From the NCBI RefSeq assembly GCF_007826885.1, contig NZ_ML675581.1, positions 62,001 through 126,000 on the forward strand: a stretch of 64,000 nt of DNA, in the 5' to 3' direction. Below the pieces are notes generated by a model that saw only the letters and a program-made list of their open reading frames with translations, was not told the origin of the DNA and made no database searches. The first letter of the stretch is position 1, and every line of letters starts with the position of its first letter. A program made the position numbers and the translations under genes. Below are positions 1 through 9,102 of this stretch, one piece after another. The stretch comes from Candidatus Nitrosocosmicus arcticus. GTDB lineage: Archaea; Thermoproteota; Nitrososphaeria; Nitrososphaerales; Nitrososphaeraceae.

Positions 1-319
1 CAAAAAGTGCGTTAGATGCTTCGACATTAATTAGAGTATCATTATCGTTTGGTTGAGGTAATGTACTTGTTTCTGCAGCATTGTCGTCGTCATTATCTTC
101 AGATTGACCAAAGGCCAAATAACCATTACTATTTCCATTAACGTATAACATGTTTGAAGACATGAATACTACGGGTGCTATAACTAGAACAATCCCAATA
201 AATAAAATTTTTGATACTTGTCTAAATTGTCTTTGTAAATGCTTACCATTACTACCGTTCTCAGGTATACTGGTATTGTCTATATGTTTACTACTACTGT
301 TAGAGTATTTTTCTGACAT
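1..319 (-). CDS. Membrane-anchored or exported protein, cut off by the window edge
   Basis: A reading frame open from an ATG at 319 runs down through base 1 without a stop, so at least 106 residues are present and the C-terminus lies outside. The first 40 residues are polar (Ser, Asn, Lys, Gln), followed by one hydrophobic segment at about 41-57 (ILFIGIVLVIAPVVFM) and then an Asn/Asp/Thr-rich stretch. This fits a signal anchor with an exported low-complexity region. No family is recognised. The complementary 61-codon frame at 150-335 is its shadow. Confidence 0.6.
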   Translation of the reverse strand, partial: MSEKYSNSSSKHIDNTSIPENGSNGKHLQRQFRQVSKILFIGIVLVIAPVVFMSSNMLYVNGNSNGYLAFGQSEDNDDDNAAETSTLPQPNDNDTLINVEASNALF

Positions 320-494
320 TACAGAATGGTATTAAAAAAATTATTTAAGAGAATTCCCAAATTATACCAAAATTACACCAGATTCTATTAAAAATCTAAC
401 AATATTCTACAGAAAAAGGTTAGACAGAAGCCAAATATTAAATCTATGCTAATATACTTTTATCTTACATTATGAATAATAGTGTGTCTGGCGG

Positions 495-932
495 TTGAAT
501 TCGATTGATTCTGATTCTAATAATAAGAAAAAAGATAAAGATGATCGTAATGATGAGGGTAGAATCGACGGATCAAAATTCAACAATGCTGAGGAAGACG
601 AGAATAAAAAGATCTCTATGAGCACAGATAAATCTGTTGATCCTCGATTTAAGAGACTGCTATGGTATTTGATAGCCAGTACTAGGGGTGGTGTGAATAG
701 AGCTAAAATAATAAATTTCTTATCTGAAAGTCCCTCTAACGCTAACCAATTGTCTAATCAATTAAAACTTGATTATAAAACGATAGTTCATCATTTAGAT
801 GTATTAAAAATAAACGGATTAATAATCACAGAAAATGAAGAATCCTATGGGGCAACATATTTCATTTCACCAATAATTGAAAAAAACTATTCGGCATTTA
901 AAGAGATTATGGCCACAATTGGGAAAAAGTAA
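495..932 (+). CDS. Winged-helix (ArsR-like) transcriptional regulator
   Basis: A 145-residue protein starting at TTG. Residues 1-48 are an acidic, Lys/Asn/Asp-rich linker; from about 50 the sequence (DPRFKRLLWYLIASTRGG, then NRAKIINFL, NANQLSNQL, DYKTIVHHLDVL and NGLI) has the helix pattern of an ArsR/HTH_5 winged helix with the wing near 105-120. Such single-domain regulators are common in Nitrososphaerota. It lies 36 bases upstream of a small membrane protein on the same strand and probably forms a two-gene unit with it, as at 59894-60792. If the linker is not translated the start could be the ATG at 618. The ligand is unknown. Confidence 0.8.
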   Translation: MNSIDSDSNNKKKDKDDRNDEGRIDGSKFNNAEEDENKKISMSTDKSVDPRFKRLLWYLIASTRGGVNRAKIINFLSESPSNANQLSNQLKLDYKTIVHHLDVLKINGLIITENEESYGATYFISPIIEKNYSAFKEIMATIGKK

Positions 933-968
933 ATTAATCAATACTGTACTAGTAGGTTCAATAGACAT

Positions 969-1268
969 ATGGATTTCATGATTGCAGCAGCAATTGCGGC
1001 TCTCCTTAACATAGGATTACTCGGGACTATTATCATAATTTATGTCCAGAATATAAGACTGATAAAATCATATTTTACGTATGGTTTGATAACTATTGCA
1101 TCTGCATTTATGGTCCAAAATATTGTGATAGTTATCTTTTGGTTTAATCTTTATACGGCGGGACCTGCAATAAAAGCGGTCGTTGATGCAGCAGCTCCAT
1201 ACTTATTCATTATCAATCTAGCCCAAACGGTTGGGTTGGCGGTAATGGTGTGGATAAATACTAAATAA
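969..1268 (+). CDS. Small three-helix membrane protein paired with a regulator
   Basis: A 99-residue, almost wholly hydrophobic protein with membrane segments at about 3-27, 38-60 and 73-95. There is no cleavable signal and no catalytic motif. It follows the winged-helix regulator at 495-932 closely on the same strand. A similar pair (regulator plus small four-helix membrane protein) occurs at 59894-60792, suggesting the membrane protein senses something or binds its regulator. That role is inference only. Confidence 0.75.
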   Translation: MDFMIAAAIAALLNIGLLGTIIIIYVQNIRLIKSYFTYGLITIASAFMVQNIVIVIFWFNLYTAGPAIKAVVDAAAPYLFIINLAQTVGLAVMVWINTK

Positions 1269-1510
1269 AGAAATCTTTAGAATGTAAAATGTCGTAATTT
1301 GTTATCACAATGATAAATTGAAAATATATCCTACATGTCTTTACAATACCAATTCTTTTAACTTCCTTTGATATCTTAATCATTCTAATTTCACATTTTT
1401 TCCGTACTCATTCGAACAGAACGAAATAAAGACTAGACTCAAATCCTCATTAAGAATTGGATCGAATTTGGGTATTCGCTTATATACTAGATGTGGCAAC
1501 CTTACGATGC

Positions 1511-1774
1511 ATGAATAATTTGAGTTTATTTGTAGTTTTGGGTATCGTAGCAGTAACAGCATCAATATTTGGTACACTGGTAACATCAGTCTTAGCTATG
1601 AGTCACGAGAAGATGTCAATGGGAATGGACAACATGTCAATGGGAATGGACAACATGTCAATGGGAATGGACAACATGTCAATGCCAATGGACAACATGG
1701 GTAACATGTCAATGTCAATGGACAATTCTACTGGTATGACCATGATGGACAATGCAACAATGGCAGCAAAGTAA
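1511..1774 (+). CDS. Exported Met-rich repeat protein, possibly copper-binding
   Basis: The ATG at 1511 gives an 87-residue protein with a signal-type hydrophobic stretch at 5-29, directly followed by the mature sequence. The frame also opens 18 codons upstream (1457), but that would bury the signal sequence. The mature part is repeats of MSMGMDN followed by MSMPMDN, MGN, MSMSMDN and a Met-rich end. Spaced methionines of this kind bind Cu(I) in several exported copper proteins, and the organism type is copper-dependent, so a copper scavenging or buffering role is plausible but unproven. The repeat is also exact at DNA level. Confidence 0.7.
   Translation: MNNLSLFVVLGIVAVTASIFGTLVTSVLAMSHEKMSMGMDNMSMGMDNMSMGMDNMSMPMDNMGNMSMSMDNSTGMTMMDNATMAAK
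1613..1726 (+). repeat. 21-bp in-frame tandem repeat
   Basis: Units of 21 bases start at 1613, 1634 and 1655 (identical), 1676 (two changes) and 1706 (diverged), with a 9-base insert before the last. Each encodes the heptad MSMGMDN or a variant. Exact copies next to diverged ones point to recent expansion by slippage or recombination. Confidence 0.9.
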
Positions 1775-1853
1775 AATTATTATGAACCAATAATAATTGT
1801 TATTTTTTCAAGCTAAATTATAGGATTATATTATTTATTGCCTATTACTCCTA

Positions 1854-2303
1854 GGACCACATATTTTTCATTATGTTCAAACAATCTACAATTGGAGTAA
1901 AGATTTGGTTGTTTGTTCAAACGGTAACATAATTTCAGATCCTGAAATCAAAGACTTCAAAACAAGGGGGGTCAAAATCATGGAACAGAGAATTAAAAAC
2001 CTTGTCGGACAAAATGGACTGATGGAACAGATATTCTTTGAAAACGGGGAGACTATATCAAGAAAGGCTGGGTTTGTTTTACTACAATATCTCCAGTCTT
2101 CCGATTTTGGTAAACAATTGGGTTGTGAAAATGATTCTATGGGTGGTATTGCCACTGACACTTTTGGTAGAACGAATATTCATGGAGCATATGCAGCAGG
2201 AGACGCATCGAAAATATTTCCATATGGGATAATTTATGCGGCAGCCGAAGGAAGTCTGGCGGCTGTAGGAGTAAATACGGATTTGACCCAGCAAGATTTC
2301 TAA
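1854..2303 (+). pseudogene. Thioredoxin reductase-like flavoprotein, C-terminal remnant
   Basis: The frame reads GPHIFHYVQTIYNWSKDLVV before the first possible start codon (TTG at 1905), so the homology begins inside the protein. The C-terminal part carries the ATDTFGRTN and GAYAAGDA motifs of the FAD-binding end of pyridine nucleotide-disulphide oxidoreductases of the TrxR/alkyl hydroperoxide reductase F type. The N-terminal FAD fingerprint and the NAD(P) domain with the redox CxxC are missing upstream, where only short AT-rich sequence lies before the Met-rich gene. About 150 of some 300-330 residues remain. It is read as a 5'-truncated remnant. Confidence 0.75.
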
Positions 2304-2562
2304 CATAAATAAATATTGCAGGATGGTTATCCTTCTTACACAATTCAAGAATACAAATGTTTATTTTTTTGAAACTATTTGTTTAAATATTATCTTTAAC
2401 TCTGTTCATTCATTTGTTATGTTTATTGCTTTTCTCGTCCAGCTTAGAATTTAATCCCATCATTCTTTAATTCATACGACAATTTTTAATCTATCAATTT
2501 ACACCGTAATGACGAATTAACAAACATCAATTTTTTATATTGGCGTTAAATATCTTTAGTAT

Positions 2563-2748
2563 ATGCTTAGTTTAAAGTGCAGCGATGCAGGATTTGATTG
2601 CAAACAAACCATGAAAGGTAACTCCAGAGAAGAAGTTATCAATCAAGCAAGAGAACATGGAAAACGCGATCATAATTTAAAAGATAGTGATTTTTCACCA
2701 GAATTGGTCAACAAAATCGAAAGTCTTATCGTTGAGTCAAAAGAATAA
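2563..2748 (+). CDS. DUF1059 family small protein
   Basis: A 61-residue protein with the DUF1059 pattern: Cys6 and Cys13 in LKCSDAGFDC, a Gly-containing turn (MKGNSREEVI) and a paired-His helix (AREHGKRDH). Length and spacing match the family, whose function is not established. It is a single gene with A/T-rich flanks. The next gene downstream is convergent. Confidence 0.85.
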   Translation: MLSLKCSDAGFDCKQTMKGNSREEVINQAREHGKRDHNLKDSDFSPELVNKIESLIVESKE

Positions 2749-2865
2749 TTAAACAGTTATTTTTATTTTTTAAAAGGATATTGTTATCATGGTATAATAG
2801 AATTGATCAAGATTAGTGATATTAAAAAAATGAATTTTGTTTATTTTATAATCTCCTTTAAAATA

Positions 2866-4053
2866 TCAGCTATATAGCACCTTGTTTATGATACTTGCAG
2901 CTTGAGATATGGCTTCCTCTGCAGCAGGCGTATTGGCAAGTGCGTTTAGCATCATAAAGTCATGGATTGTTCCGAGATATCTAACTGAGGCGACAGGCAC
3001 TCCTGCTTCCATAAGCTTGTGAGCATAGGCTTCTCCCTCATCTCGTAATACATCATTTTCATCTGTGATGACTAGCGTAGGTGGTAAACCCTGTAATTGT
3101 TCGAGGGATGCTTGCAATGGAGACACCAGTGGATCTTTTATATTTGTTGTTTGATTGTCCAAGTAGTTAGTCCAGAACCATATCATGGCATCACGACTAA
3201 GGTGGTAGCCACTTTTGTATTCTAAATAGGATGGAGTATTGAAATTCACATCAGTAACTGGATAGAATAATGCCTGAAATGATATGTTAGGACCATCGTC
3301 TCTTTCCTTTGCAAGCATTGTTACTGCAGTAGCCATGTTACCACCAGCGCTATCTCCTGCAACGGCTAATCTTGAGGAATTGACATTGATGGATTGACCA
3401 TTTTCGGCAACCCATTTTGTAGCTGCATATGCTTCTTCTAGAGCTTGAGGAAATTTGGCTTCAGGTGACAGAGTATAGTTAACATATACTACTGAAACAT
3501 TGGCAGCGTTTGCAAGCTCTTTTATCAGTCTTTCATGAGTATCAAAACCTCCTAATACCCATCCACCGCCATGGAAATACATGACAACTGGTAAAACTTG
3601 ATTTTCACTAACTCCTGCAGGACGAACTATTTGAATCGTTATAGTTTGATTATCTGGACCACCTGGAATCGTTTGGTTTTGCACTTGAGCTTCCGGCATA
3701 ATAACAGGGTATGAAGATTGAAGTCCTGATAATGCTGCTCTAGCTTCGTTTGGTGGTAAAGTGTTTATTGGTGGATTATTTTTTGCCTTCATGTCAAGCA
3801 AAAATGTTTTTGTATTTTGTTCCAATCCGGTATAATTTGTATTGGTAGTTGCAGTTGAGTTAGTTGTTGTATTGGATGAATTAATACTACCGTATGCTAG
3901 TTGAGCAAGAGTGTCTGATGGAGCCAGTGAAGTAGAGTAGGAGAAGAAAGGCGTAGTTGCGACCAGGTTTCCTAACATCAGAACAGACATAGTAAAGATT
4001 GTAGTGTATAAAATATTCAGCGTAATTATTTTTCTATAATTTTTTTGGATCAA
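2866..4053 (-). CDS. Exported alpha/beta hydrolase (HSL-type esterase/lipase)
   Basis: 395 residues. A membrane segment at about 12-33 acts as signal peptide or anchor, followed by a Ser/Thr/Asn-rich linker to about 75. The catalytic domain shows the oxyanion-hole HGGGW at 161-165, the nucleophile elbow GDSAGG at 233-238 (Ser235), the acid in DVLRDEG (Asp334) and His364 in GTIHDF, the full set for the hormone-sensitive-lipase family of carboxylic ester hydrolases. Location outside the membrane is inferred from the N-terminus. It is transcribed alone. The substrate is unknown. Confidence 0.9.
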   Translation of the reverse strand: MIQKNYRKIITLNILYTTIFTMSVLMLGNLVATTPFFSYSTSLAPSDTLAQLAYGSINSSNTTTNSTATTNTNYTGLEQNTKTFLLDMKAKNNPPINTLPPNEARAALSGLQSSYPVIMPEAQVQNQTIPGGPDNQTITIQIVRPAGVSENQVLPVVMYFHGGGWVLGGFDTHERLIKELANAANVSVVYVNYTLSPEAKFPQALEEAYAATKWVAENGQSINVNSSRLAVAGDSAGGNMATAVTMLAKERDDGPNISFQALFYPVTDVNFNTPSYLEYKSGYHLSRDAMIWFWTNYLDNQTTNIKDPLVSPLQASLEQLQGLPPTLVITDENDVLRDEGEAYAHKLMEAGVPVASVRYLGTIHDFMMLNALANTPAAEEAISQAASIINKVLYS

Positions 4054-4251
4054 TAGTTAAATTATAGTAACATACCTTAAATACATCATTTGAATTCTAC
4101 AACAAGAAACAATCAATTTTGCATTTTCTATTTATGAATATCTTACGATGGAAAGCTTATGCTGGAATGGGTATAATATAAATGAAATATTTATTCAGAT
4201 AATTATGAAATTACTTTAATAATTATTTGTTATTTGTAAAAAAAAGAAAGG

Positions 4252-4995
4252 TTAGTTGCCTTGTGCACTTGCATTGTTACCGTCGTTGTCTTGTTCTTGG
4301 AAGCTAAAGTTGTTTCCAGAATCAGTTGTATCACCGCCTGAGACTACTTGACTGTCTTGTTCTGAGTCTTGTTCTTGACTTATTGATTGGTTTGAATCGT
4401 TGCCATCATCGTTGTCTCTACCATTGCTACTGCCATTATCGTTGCCATCATCGTTGTCTCTACCATTGCTACTGCCATTATCATTGTCATCATCATCATC
4501 GTCGTTGCCATTACCATTGCTACTTTGTGCTGCTGCATTATCTCCGTCGTTGTCTTGTTCTTGGAAGCTAAAGTTGTTTCCAGAATCGTCTGTATCACCG
4601 CCTGAGACTACTTGACTGTCTTGTTCTGAGTCTTGTTCTTGACTTATTGATTGGCTTGAACTTGAACCACTGTTGCCATTACCGCCACCGTTGCTACTTT
4701 GTGCTGCTGCATTATCTCCGTCGTTGTCTTGTTCTTGGAAGCTAAAGTTGTTTCCAGAATCGTCTGTATCACCGCCTGAGACTACTTGACTGTCTTGTTC
4801 TGAGTCTTGTTCTTGACTTATTGATTGGCTTAAGCTATTACCATTATCAAAGTCAAAGTATCTATCCCACCAATTATCACCATTCTCTGCAAATGCTATG
4901 CCTCCTATGTTAGATGCAGCTGGCCCCACAGTCATGACAATCAAAAATGAAAGTGCTATTGCTATATTTTTTTGTGTTTTTGTAGTATTAAACAT
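4252..4995 (-). CDS. Exported protein with three long Gln/Asp/Ser repeats
   Basis: 247 residues with a signal peptide at about 10-36 ending near FAEN. The rest is low complexity. A unit of about 45 residues (SISQEQDSEQD, QVVSGGDTDDSGNNF, SFQEQDNDG) occurs three times, at about 55-100, 112-160 and 203-247. The second and third copies are separated by Asn/Asp/Gly-rich runs (GSSNGRDNDDGND repeated). The units are nearly identical in DNA (minus-strand blocks around 4255-4395, 4545-4650 and 4720-4830). No enzyme motif is present; a surface or matrix role is conceivable. The open frames on the other strand here are by-products of the repeat. Confidence 0.75.
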   Translation of the reverse strand: MFNTTKTQKNIAIALSFLIVMTVGPAASNIGGIAFAENGDNWWDRYFDFDNGNSLSQSISQEQDSEQDSQVVSGGDTDDSGNNFSFQEQDNDGDNAAAQSSNGGGNGNSGSSSSQSISQEQDSEQDSQVVSGGDTDDSGNNFSFQEQDNDGDNAAAQSSNGNGNDDDDDDNDNGSSNGRDNDDGNDNGSSNGRDNDDGNDSNQSISQEQDSEQDSQVVSGGDTTDSGNNFSFQEQDNDGNNASAQGN

Positions 4996-5524
4996 TTACA
5001 CCAAATTGTACTTAACAACATGCTTTATAACCAGATTCCCAAATTAGACCCAAATTACCAGTCAACTTACAAATTATTAATAGAATGATAAACTGTTATC
5101 ATTACCAAAAGCATTTACGTTAAGAAATATAGTATCTTTCTTATTTCAAAATATTAAAAAATTAAAATATGCCTTAGTATTATTATATGCTACCTATTTT
5201 GCATCGATAATGATCCAATATAGTAGCCATCAGCCAGGGGGCGGCTGTCCTGCTAACAAACTTGAGATAAATTCATTGTCTTAATCACTCAAGTAACTTA
5301 ATTTTTTGTCAATTGGTTTGATCATGTATATGTATATATGCAAGCATACATACTTTGAATAAAAATTTTCAGTGACATGAAGTATAGGATATAGATACGA
5401 TGATGGTCCAAATATCCACTTTACCTATTAAAAATAAGACAAATTATACTTTTGGATAAATAACAAATTTGCGAAACACACCAATAGCACTAAAGATAGT
5501 TTGAATAATTGTTCTTTAATCCTA
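4996..5524. other. Non-coding stretch
   Basis: AT-rich sequence between divergently spaced minus-strand genes. The only island of higher GC, 5226-5256, contains a small hairpin (CAGCC at 5231-5235 with GGCTG at 5243-5247) and, on the minus strand, a 15-codon stretch ending SSLLAGQPPPG-stop. That may be the last trace of a gene, but it is too short to name. Confidence 0.4.
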
Positions 5525-5977
5525 TCATTTCTTGGTTTCCATATTTCTCATATGGTCTTCTGCGAGTCTTGCAAGTTTCTCTTTTGATATATCTTTTTTA
5601 TGCGTGGCAATCCACCATTGGTTTCCTGAAAAATCGGAGACTCGTGCGGTTCTATCGCCATAGAATTCATCGGTAGGTTCTCTTAAGGAAACTGCTGCGG
5701 CTTTAATTGCTTCCTGATAGATTTTGTCCACATCATTAACATACAGATGTAACATACAAGGAAGTGGTTTCCATTGTTTATTTGAATCAGAAAGCATTAT
5801 CCTTGAATCTCCTATTTGAACCACAGCATGCATGATTGCACCTTCATGTTCCATGCGTTCTAATTCATTTGCATTAAAGGCTTGTTTTAGAAAATCTATA
5901 AGTTTTGAAGCCCCTGGGATTATTAAATAAGGCGTTACCGTATGATAACCATCGGGGATAGGATTTACACGTTCCAT
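5525..5977 (-). CDS. VOC superfamily protein (PhnB/glyoxalase-like)
   Basis: 150 residues opening with IPDGYHTVTPYLIIPGASK, the typical start of PhnB-like vicinal-oxygen-chelate proteins. The beta-alpha-beta-beta-beta pattern continues through MHAVVQIGDSRIMLSD, LHLYVNDVDK and FYGDRTARVSDFSGNQW. The family includes glyoxalases, dioxygenases and antibiotic-binding proteins, and the reaction cannot be told from sequence. A paralogue is at 49613-50101, sharing the IPDGYH start and the GDR.-type end motif. It stands alone. Confidence 0.85.
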   Translation of the reverse strand: MERVNPIPDGYHTVTPYLIIPGASKLIDFLKQAFNANELERMEHEGAIMHAVVQIGDSRIMLSDSNKQWKPLPCMLHLYVNDVDKIYQEAIKAAAVSLREPTDEFYGDRTARVSDFSGNQWWIATHKKDISKEKLARLAEDHMRNMETKK

Positions 5978-6160
5978 ATTACTTGACTAAAATCATCTTA
6001 TAAATACTGCTTTGTCATACAATACTTACAATAATTAGCATAGTTTTTGCAAGACTTTTTACCCTTCACTTGCCTTCCTCTTTAGTATGATTATTTCACA
6101 ACAATATAGTGAGATAATTTTTCAGCATGTATTTTATCTTTACTTACACTCTATATTCTG

Positions 6161-6415
6161 ATGATACTATATGCAGTAATTTTGATGATGTTATTGCCAA
6201 TATTGATCTCGATGAATACCCTCGGTACAAGTCATGCACGCCAAAATATATCTGAAGAAATCAATTACTTGTTTAGTAATTTAACACCAGACAATCTCGG
6301 AGTCAAAGAGCCTCATTCTGCTGATCAATCCAATAATCTTTTCAAAAAAGATGAGGAGTTTTCTAATACCGATTCAGTAGAGAACAATAATGATAATAAT
6401 CTACCAATAAAATAG
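6161..6415 (+). CDS. Small exported protein of unknown function
   Basis: An 84-residue frame with a hydrophobic start (residues 2-21, ending near GTSHA) that looks like a signal peptide, then a polar, Asn/Asp/Ser-rich tail. No motif is recognised. Composition matches other exported proteins in this window, which is the main support. Confidence 0.45.
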   Translation: MILYAVILMMLLPILISMNTLGTSHARQNISEEINYLFSNLTPDNLGVKEPHSADQSNNLFKKDEEFSNTDSVENNNDNNLPIK

Positions 6416-6799
6416 CGAGTTTTAAGGCAGTTGCGAAATAATAAAGATAAAGTAATAAACTTTAATCCTTAAAACTCACTACTATTTTATTTATTTTATC
6501 AATGCATATTGTTACTAAATGTAAAACGATAACTAAACGTAAAGCAAGGAGAGATAAGGAAGGTTTACTGCTTATAATAGCACAAAGCCAATAATTCTTT
6601 GAATTAATATTCTGATTGTAAATTATCTGATCTGTTTGGAGATAATTACGAGCAAATACAACGATGTTGCCTTGAGTGAAGTAGAATTGCAACGAATTCA
6701 TTACATGTCATACTCTCGATCAAAATAATTCATGACTATATTAATCAAGATTGAAGGGAAAACATAACTACCTTGTGCATCAAATATCTCCAAATGCAA
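6416..6799. other. Non-coding stretch, probable eroded 3' part of the thiC remnant
   Basis: AT-rich sequence. The thiC-like signal on the minus strand fades near 6800 and no further ThiC motif is visible below that. A 79-codon minus-strand frame at 6462-6701 has neither family resemblance nor a credible start and is not accepted. Confidence 0.4.
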
Positions 6800-7256
6800 A
6801 CAACAAGAAAATCTTCTTCTGTTATGTTAAGAGGATTCTGGTGTTTTTCAACTCCATATCCATAAGTTTGGTAGATAGGCACAGAACCAAATGTAATAGT
6901 TGATGCCGCACCAAGTAATTTCTCCTTTTAATGTTTAGGTCCAATCCATCAGAAAGGGTCATCATTGTATCAGCACTGTACTTCAATGAGGATTTGGCTT
7001 TAGAAACTTCAATATTTTGATATAAAATCGATGTTCCGATATTTACATTAACCTTAGTTTTTAGGCCTTTCCCTATGCCTATTACTTTAATATGCCTGCT
7101 TTCTTGCTATATTTTTTGGAATTATGATAGAACCGTTTAATGATAGAACCGTTTACAACATTCTTTAAAATAGAACTAGTATCAACTTGTTCATCTTTTG
7201 CTACTTGTTTCATTTCTTCAGTTGCAATCCCTCTTTTAGCTGAGTTAAGTAACCAT
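6800..7256 (-). pseudogene. thiC: thiC remnant (phosphomethylpyrimidine synthase), N-terminal third, frameshifted
   Basis: ThiC makes the thiamine pyrimidine. Reading down from an ATG at 7256, successive frames spell out its N-terminal landmarks: AKRGIATEEMKQVAKDE, then SIIIPKN, then GIGKGLKTKVNVNIGTS, then SADTMMTLSDGLDLN, then GSVPIYQTYG and NITEEDF. At least four frame changes are needed. One is explained by a perfect 16-base tandem duplication at 7124-7155; another lies next to the start. The catalytic C-terminal two thirds, with the Fe-S Cys motif, are absent. Confidence 0.8.
7124..7155. repeat. 16-bp perfect tandem duplication inside the thiC remnant
   Basis: The unit ATGATAGAACCGTTTA occurs twice back to back (7124-7139 and 7140-7155). 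Sixteen is not a multiple of three, so it shifts the thiC frame. Removing one copy restores the expected VNGSIIIPKN sequence. Confidence 0.9.
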
Positions 7257-7338
7257 TTTTTATTCTAATTTAAAAACGTACGTACACAGGATGTAGCGTA
7301 TTTATTCAAATAAAAAAAGGAAAAGGGTGAAAATGATT

Positions 7339-8001
7339 TTACTTGACTATGATACTTCCAGCTTGCCCAGTATGGAACAAACATATATAATTGTAGGTTC
7401 CTGGTTGCTCAAAAGTGACTGAGAATTGACTAATTGGCGGCCATCCTGGTGGAGCCATACCTGGAGGGAATATTGGTCCGGAATTAACATACTTATCTGT
7501 ACCCTCCATTGTATAGTTGCCGTTTAGTGGAAGACTTTCAACATTTCCTTGTGAATCTATTGCGTATGGATTTAATGCTCTATCGTTTACCCCGATGACA
7601 AGTCTTGGAGTATCTGGACCTTGCGGAATAATGGTGGGAGCACTGTTTGCATCTGGTGGAACAGGGCTTAATTGAGTAGAATTATCTATAGCGAAGGGGG
7701 CAATCAATTCCGCATAGGATTCGTTTGCCATTACAAATGTTACTGTGTGTGGTTCTGGTCCCTCTGTTGGATTAGTCCATATTACACTTTCACCCGCATT
7801 AATTTCTACTGTTTGAGGAAAATAGGCGTTTTGTGACAAAGAAACGCTTCCCCTACCAGCATCTACATGAATGGCAGAGCCAGTATTATTTGTTTGAAGT
7901 GTTGCATTGGCCTTTATGTCCGCTTGGGATGAATAAGATCCTAGAAGGATAATGAATGTGGCGGCGATAATAATACTTGAAAATAATGAATAATTTACCA
8001 T
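7339..8001 (-). CDS. Exported cupredoxin with a possible Gln axial ligand
   Basis: 220 residues with a signal peptide at about 5-27. The mature protein has the plastocyanin-like beginning VSLSQNAYFPQTVEINAG and IWTN, His85 in PEPHTV, and the end YICLFHTGQAG with Cys207 and His210. These give three type-1 copper ligands. At the position where a cupredoxin later in this window (15980-17749) has Met in CIYHPTM, this one has Gln213, as in stellacyanin-type sites. Between the strands is a long insert (about 95-190) rich in Pro/Asn. Probably an extracytoplasmic electron carrier; the partner is unknown. Confidence 0.85.
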   Translation of the reverse strand: MVNYSLFSSIIIAATFIILLGSYSSQADIKANATLQTNNTGSAIHVDAGRGSVSLSQNAYFPQTVEINAGESVIWTNPTEGPEPHTVTFVMANESYAELIAPFAIDNSTQLSPVPPDANSAPTIIPQGPDTPRLVIGVNDRALNPYAIDSQGNVESLPLNGNYTMEGTDKYVNSGPIFPPGMAPPGWPPISQFSVTFEQPGTYNYICLFHTGQAGSIIVK

Positions 8002-9102
8002 CTTTTGTAGGGCAGTTTTATCTATTATTAAACTTTTAAAATTTGATTTGTCTATTGAGCTTTGAGAAATTATCTTAATTATATTAATATATTGTTTAAA
8101 AGATTTACTTCGCTTTAAACCATATGATGAGCAGAGTATGGTTTAGTTCAGTGTATGTGAATAAGAGAAATTAACACGGGTTACTTTTGCTTGTAGTCTA
8201 ATTGTTTCTCCAATGCTCCTACTAATCCCGTATATAATACTACAAATACTTATAACGTTAGACCACCATCTGAAGGTACATCTACATACTACAATAATTC
8301 AACCTCGGATACGGATATATCAACCAGATAATATAACCAATAGCGAATTAACATATCTCTCATTTTATCTGTTTCTTTAATAGAATCATTCATTTGATGA
8401 TAATTTATTGATCTAATAAACTAAAAGTTAATAAAAACAGATTCGTAATGAATTACTACACCCTATCGGTTGTTGTTTTTCACTACCCTATTCGAAGGTT
8501 TTTGAACTTGATTTGTTTTAAACAAAATCATATTAAATCAACAAATCCCATGTACCTCGTGGATTCAAAGCGTACTGAATTATGATTGTGTCTTTTGTTC
8601 CCACGTATGGTTGAAGAATAGTTTATTTATTAACATAAAAATCAAAATTACTGATATATAGAAGAAGGTATTATTTTTTGAATATATTCTTATGGCATTG
8701 AGAATCAAGTATATTATTTATTAACTGGAGTTACAAATTTCAAATAAGGTCCTAGAGAAATAGTATTAAAGGCTATATTCATGTGATAAGTATCTATCGT
8801 CAACAAACAATAGATTCGCAACTATTTGTTCCATCGAAGGTAGGCACAAAAGCATGAGACTTGGAAACCGTATATCTGAAAATTGACGGCGCCGTAAGAT
8901 ATTGATGCCTTTACTTCTAAACTAGGTTTGGTATTAAAGATGTTGGTATTTATAGCGATTTTTGTTGAATATCCTTGTTAAAGTCAAACTGGCTGCTTAT
9001 AATAAAAGTCAAAGAATCCCACTACCGCAAGGAGATTAATCCCACGGATGAGAACTGTTACCCCCATGATACAAATTTTCTCAACAAGGTATGTCTACAT
9101 TC
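8002..9102. other. 1.1-kb gene-poor stretch with faint gene traces
   Basis: No intact gene. On the plus strand around 8210-8330 a short frame reads NTTNTYNVRPPSEGTSTYY before a stop. On the minus strand around 8830-8985 a frame of about 50 codons contains KPSLEVKASISYGAVNFQIY. Both look like ends of lost exported proteins but match nothing recognised. The rest is AT-rich. Confidence 0.4.

Noticed and set aside
1613-1726. Regular repeats that could be mistaken for a CRISPR array
   Set aside because: The units are contiguous, in frame and encode MSMGMDN; there are no spacers and no cas genes.
4326-4615. Open frames rich in His/Cys/Leu opposite the repeat protein
   Set aside because: They mirror the repeated codons of the minus-strand gene and have no independent support.
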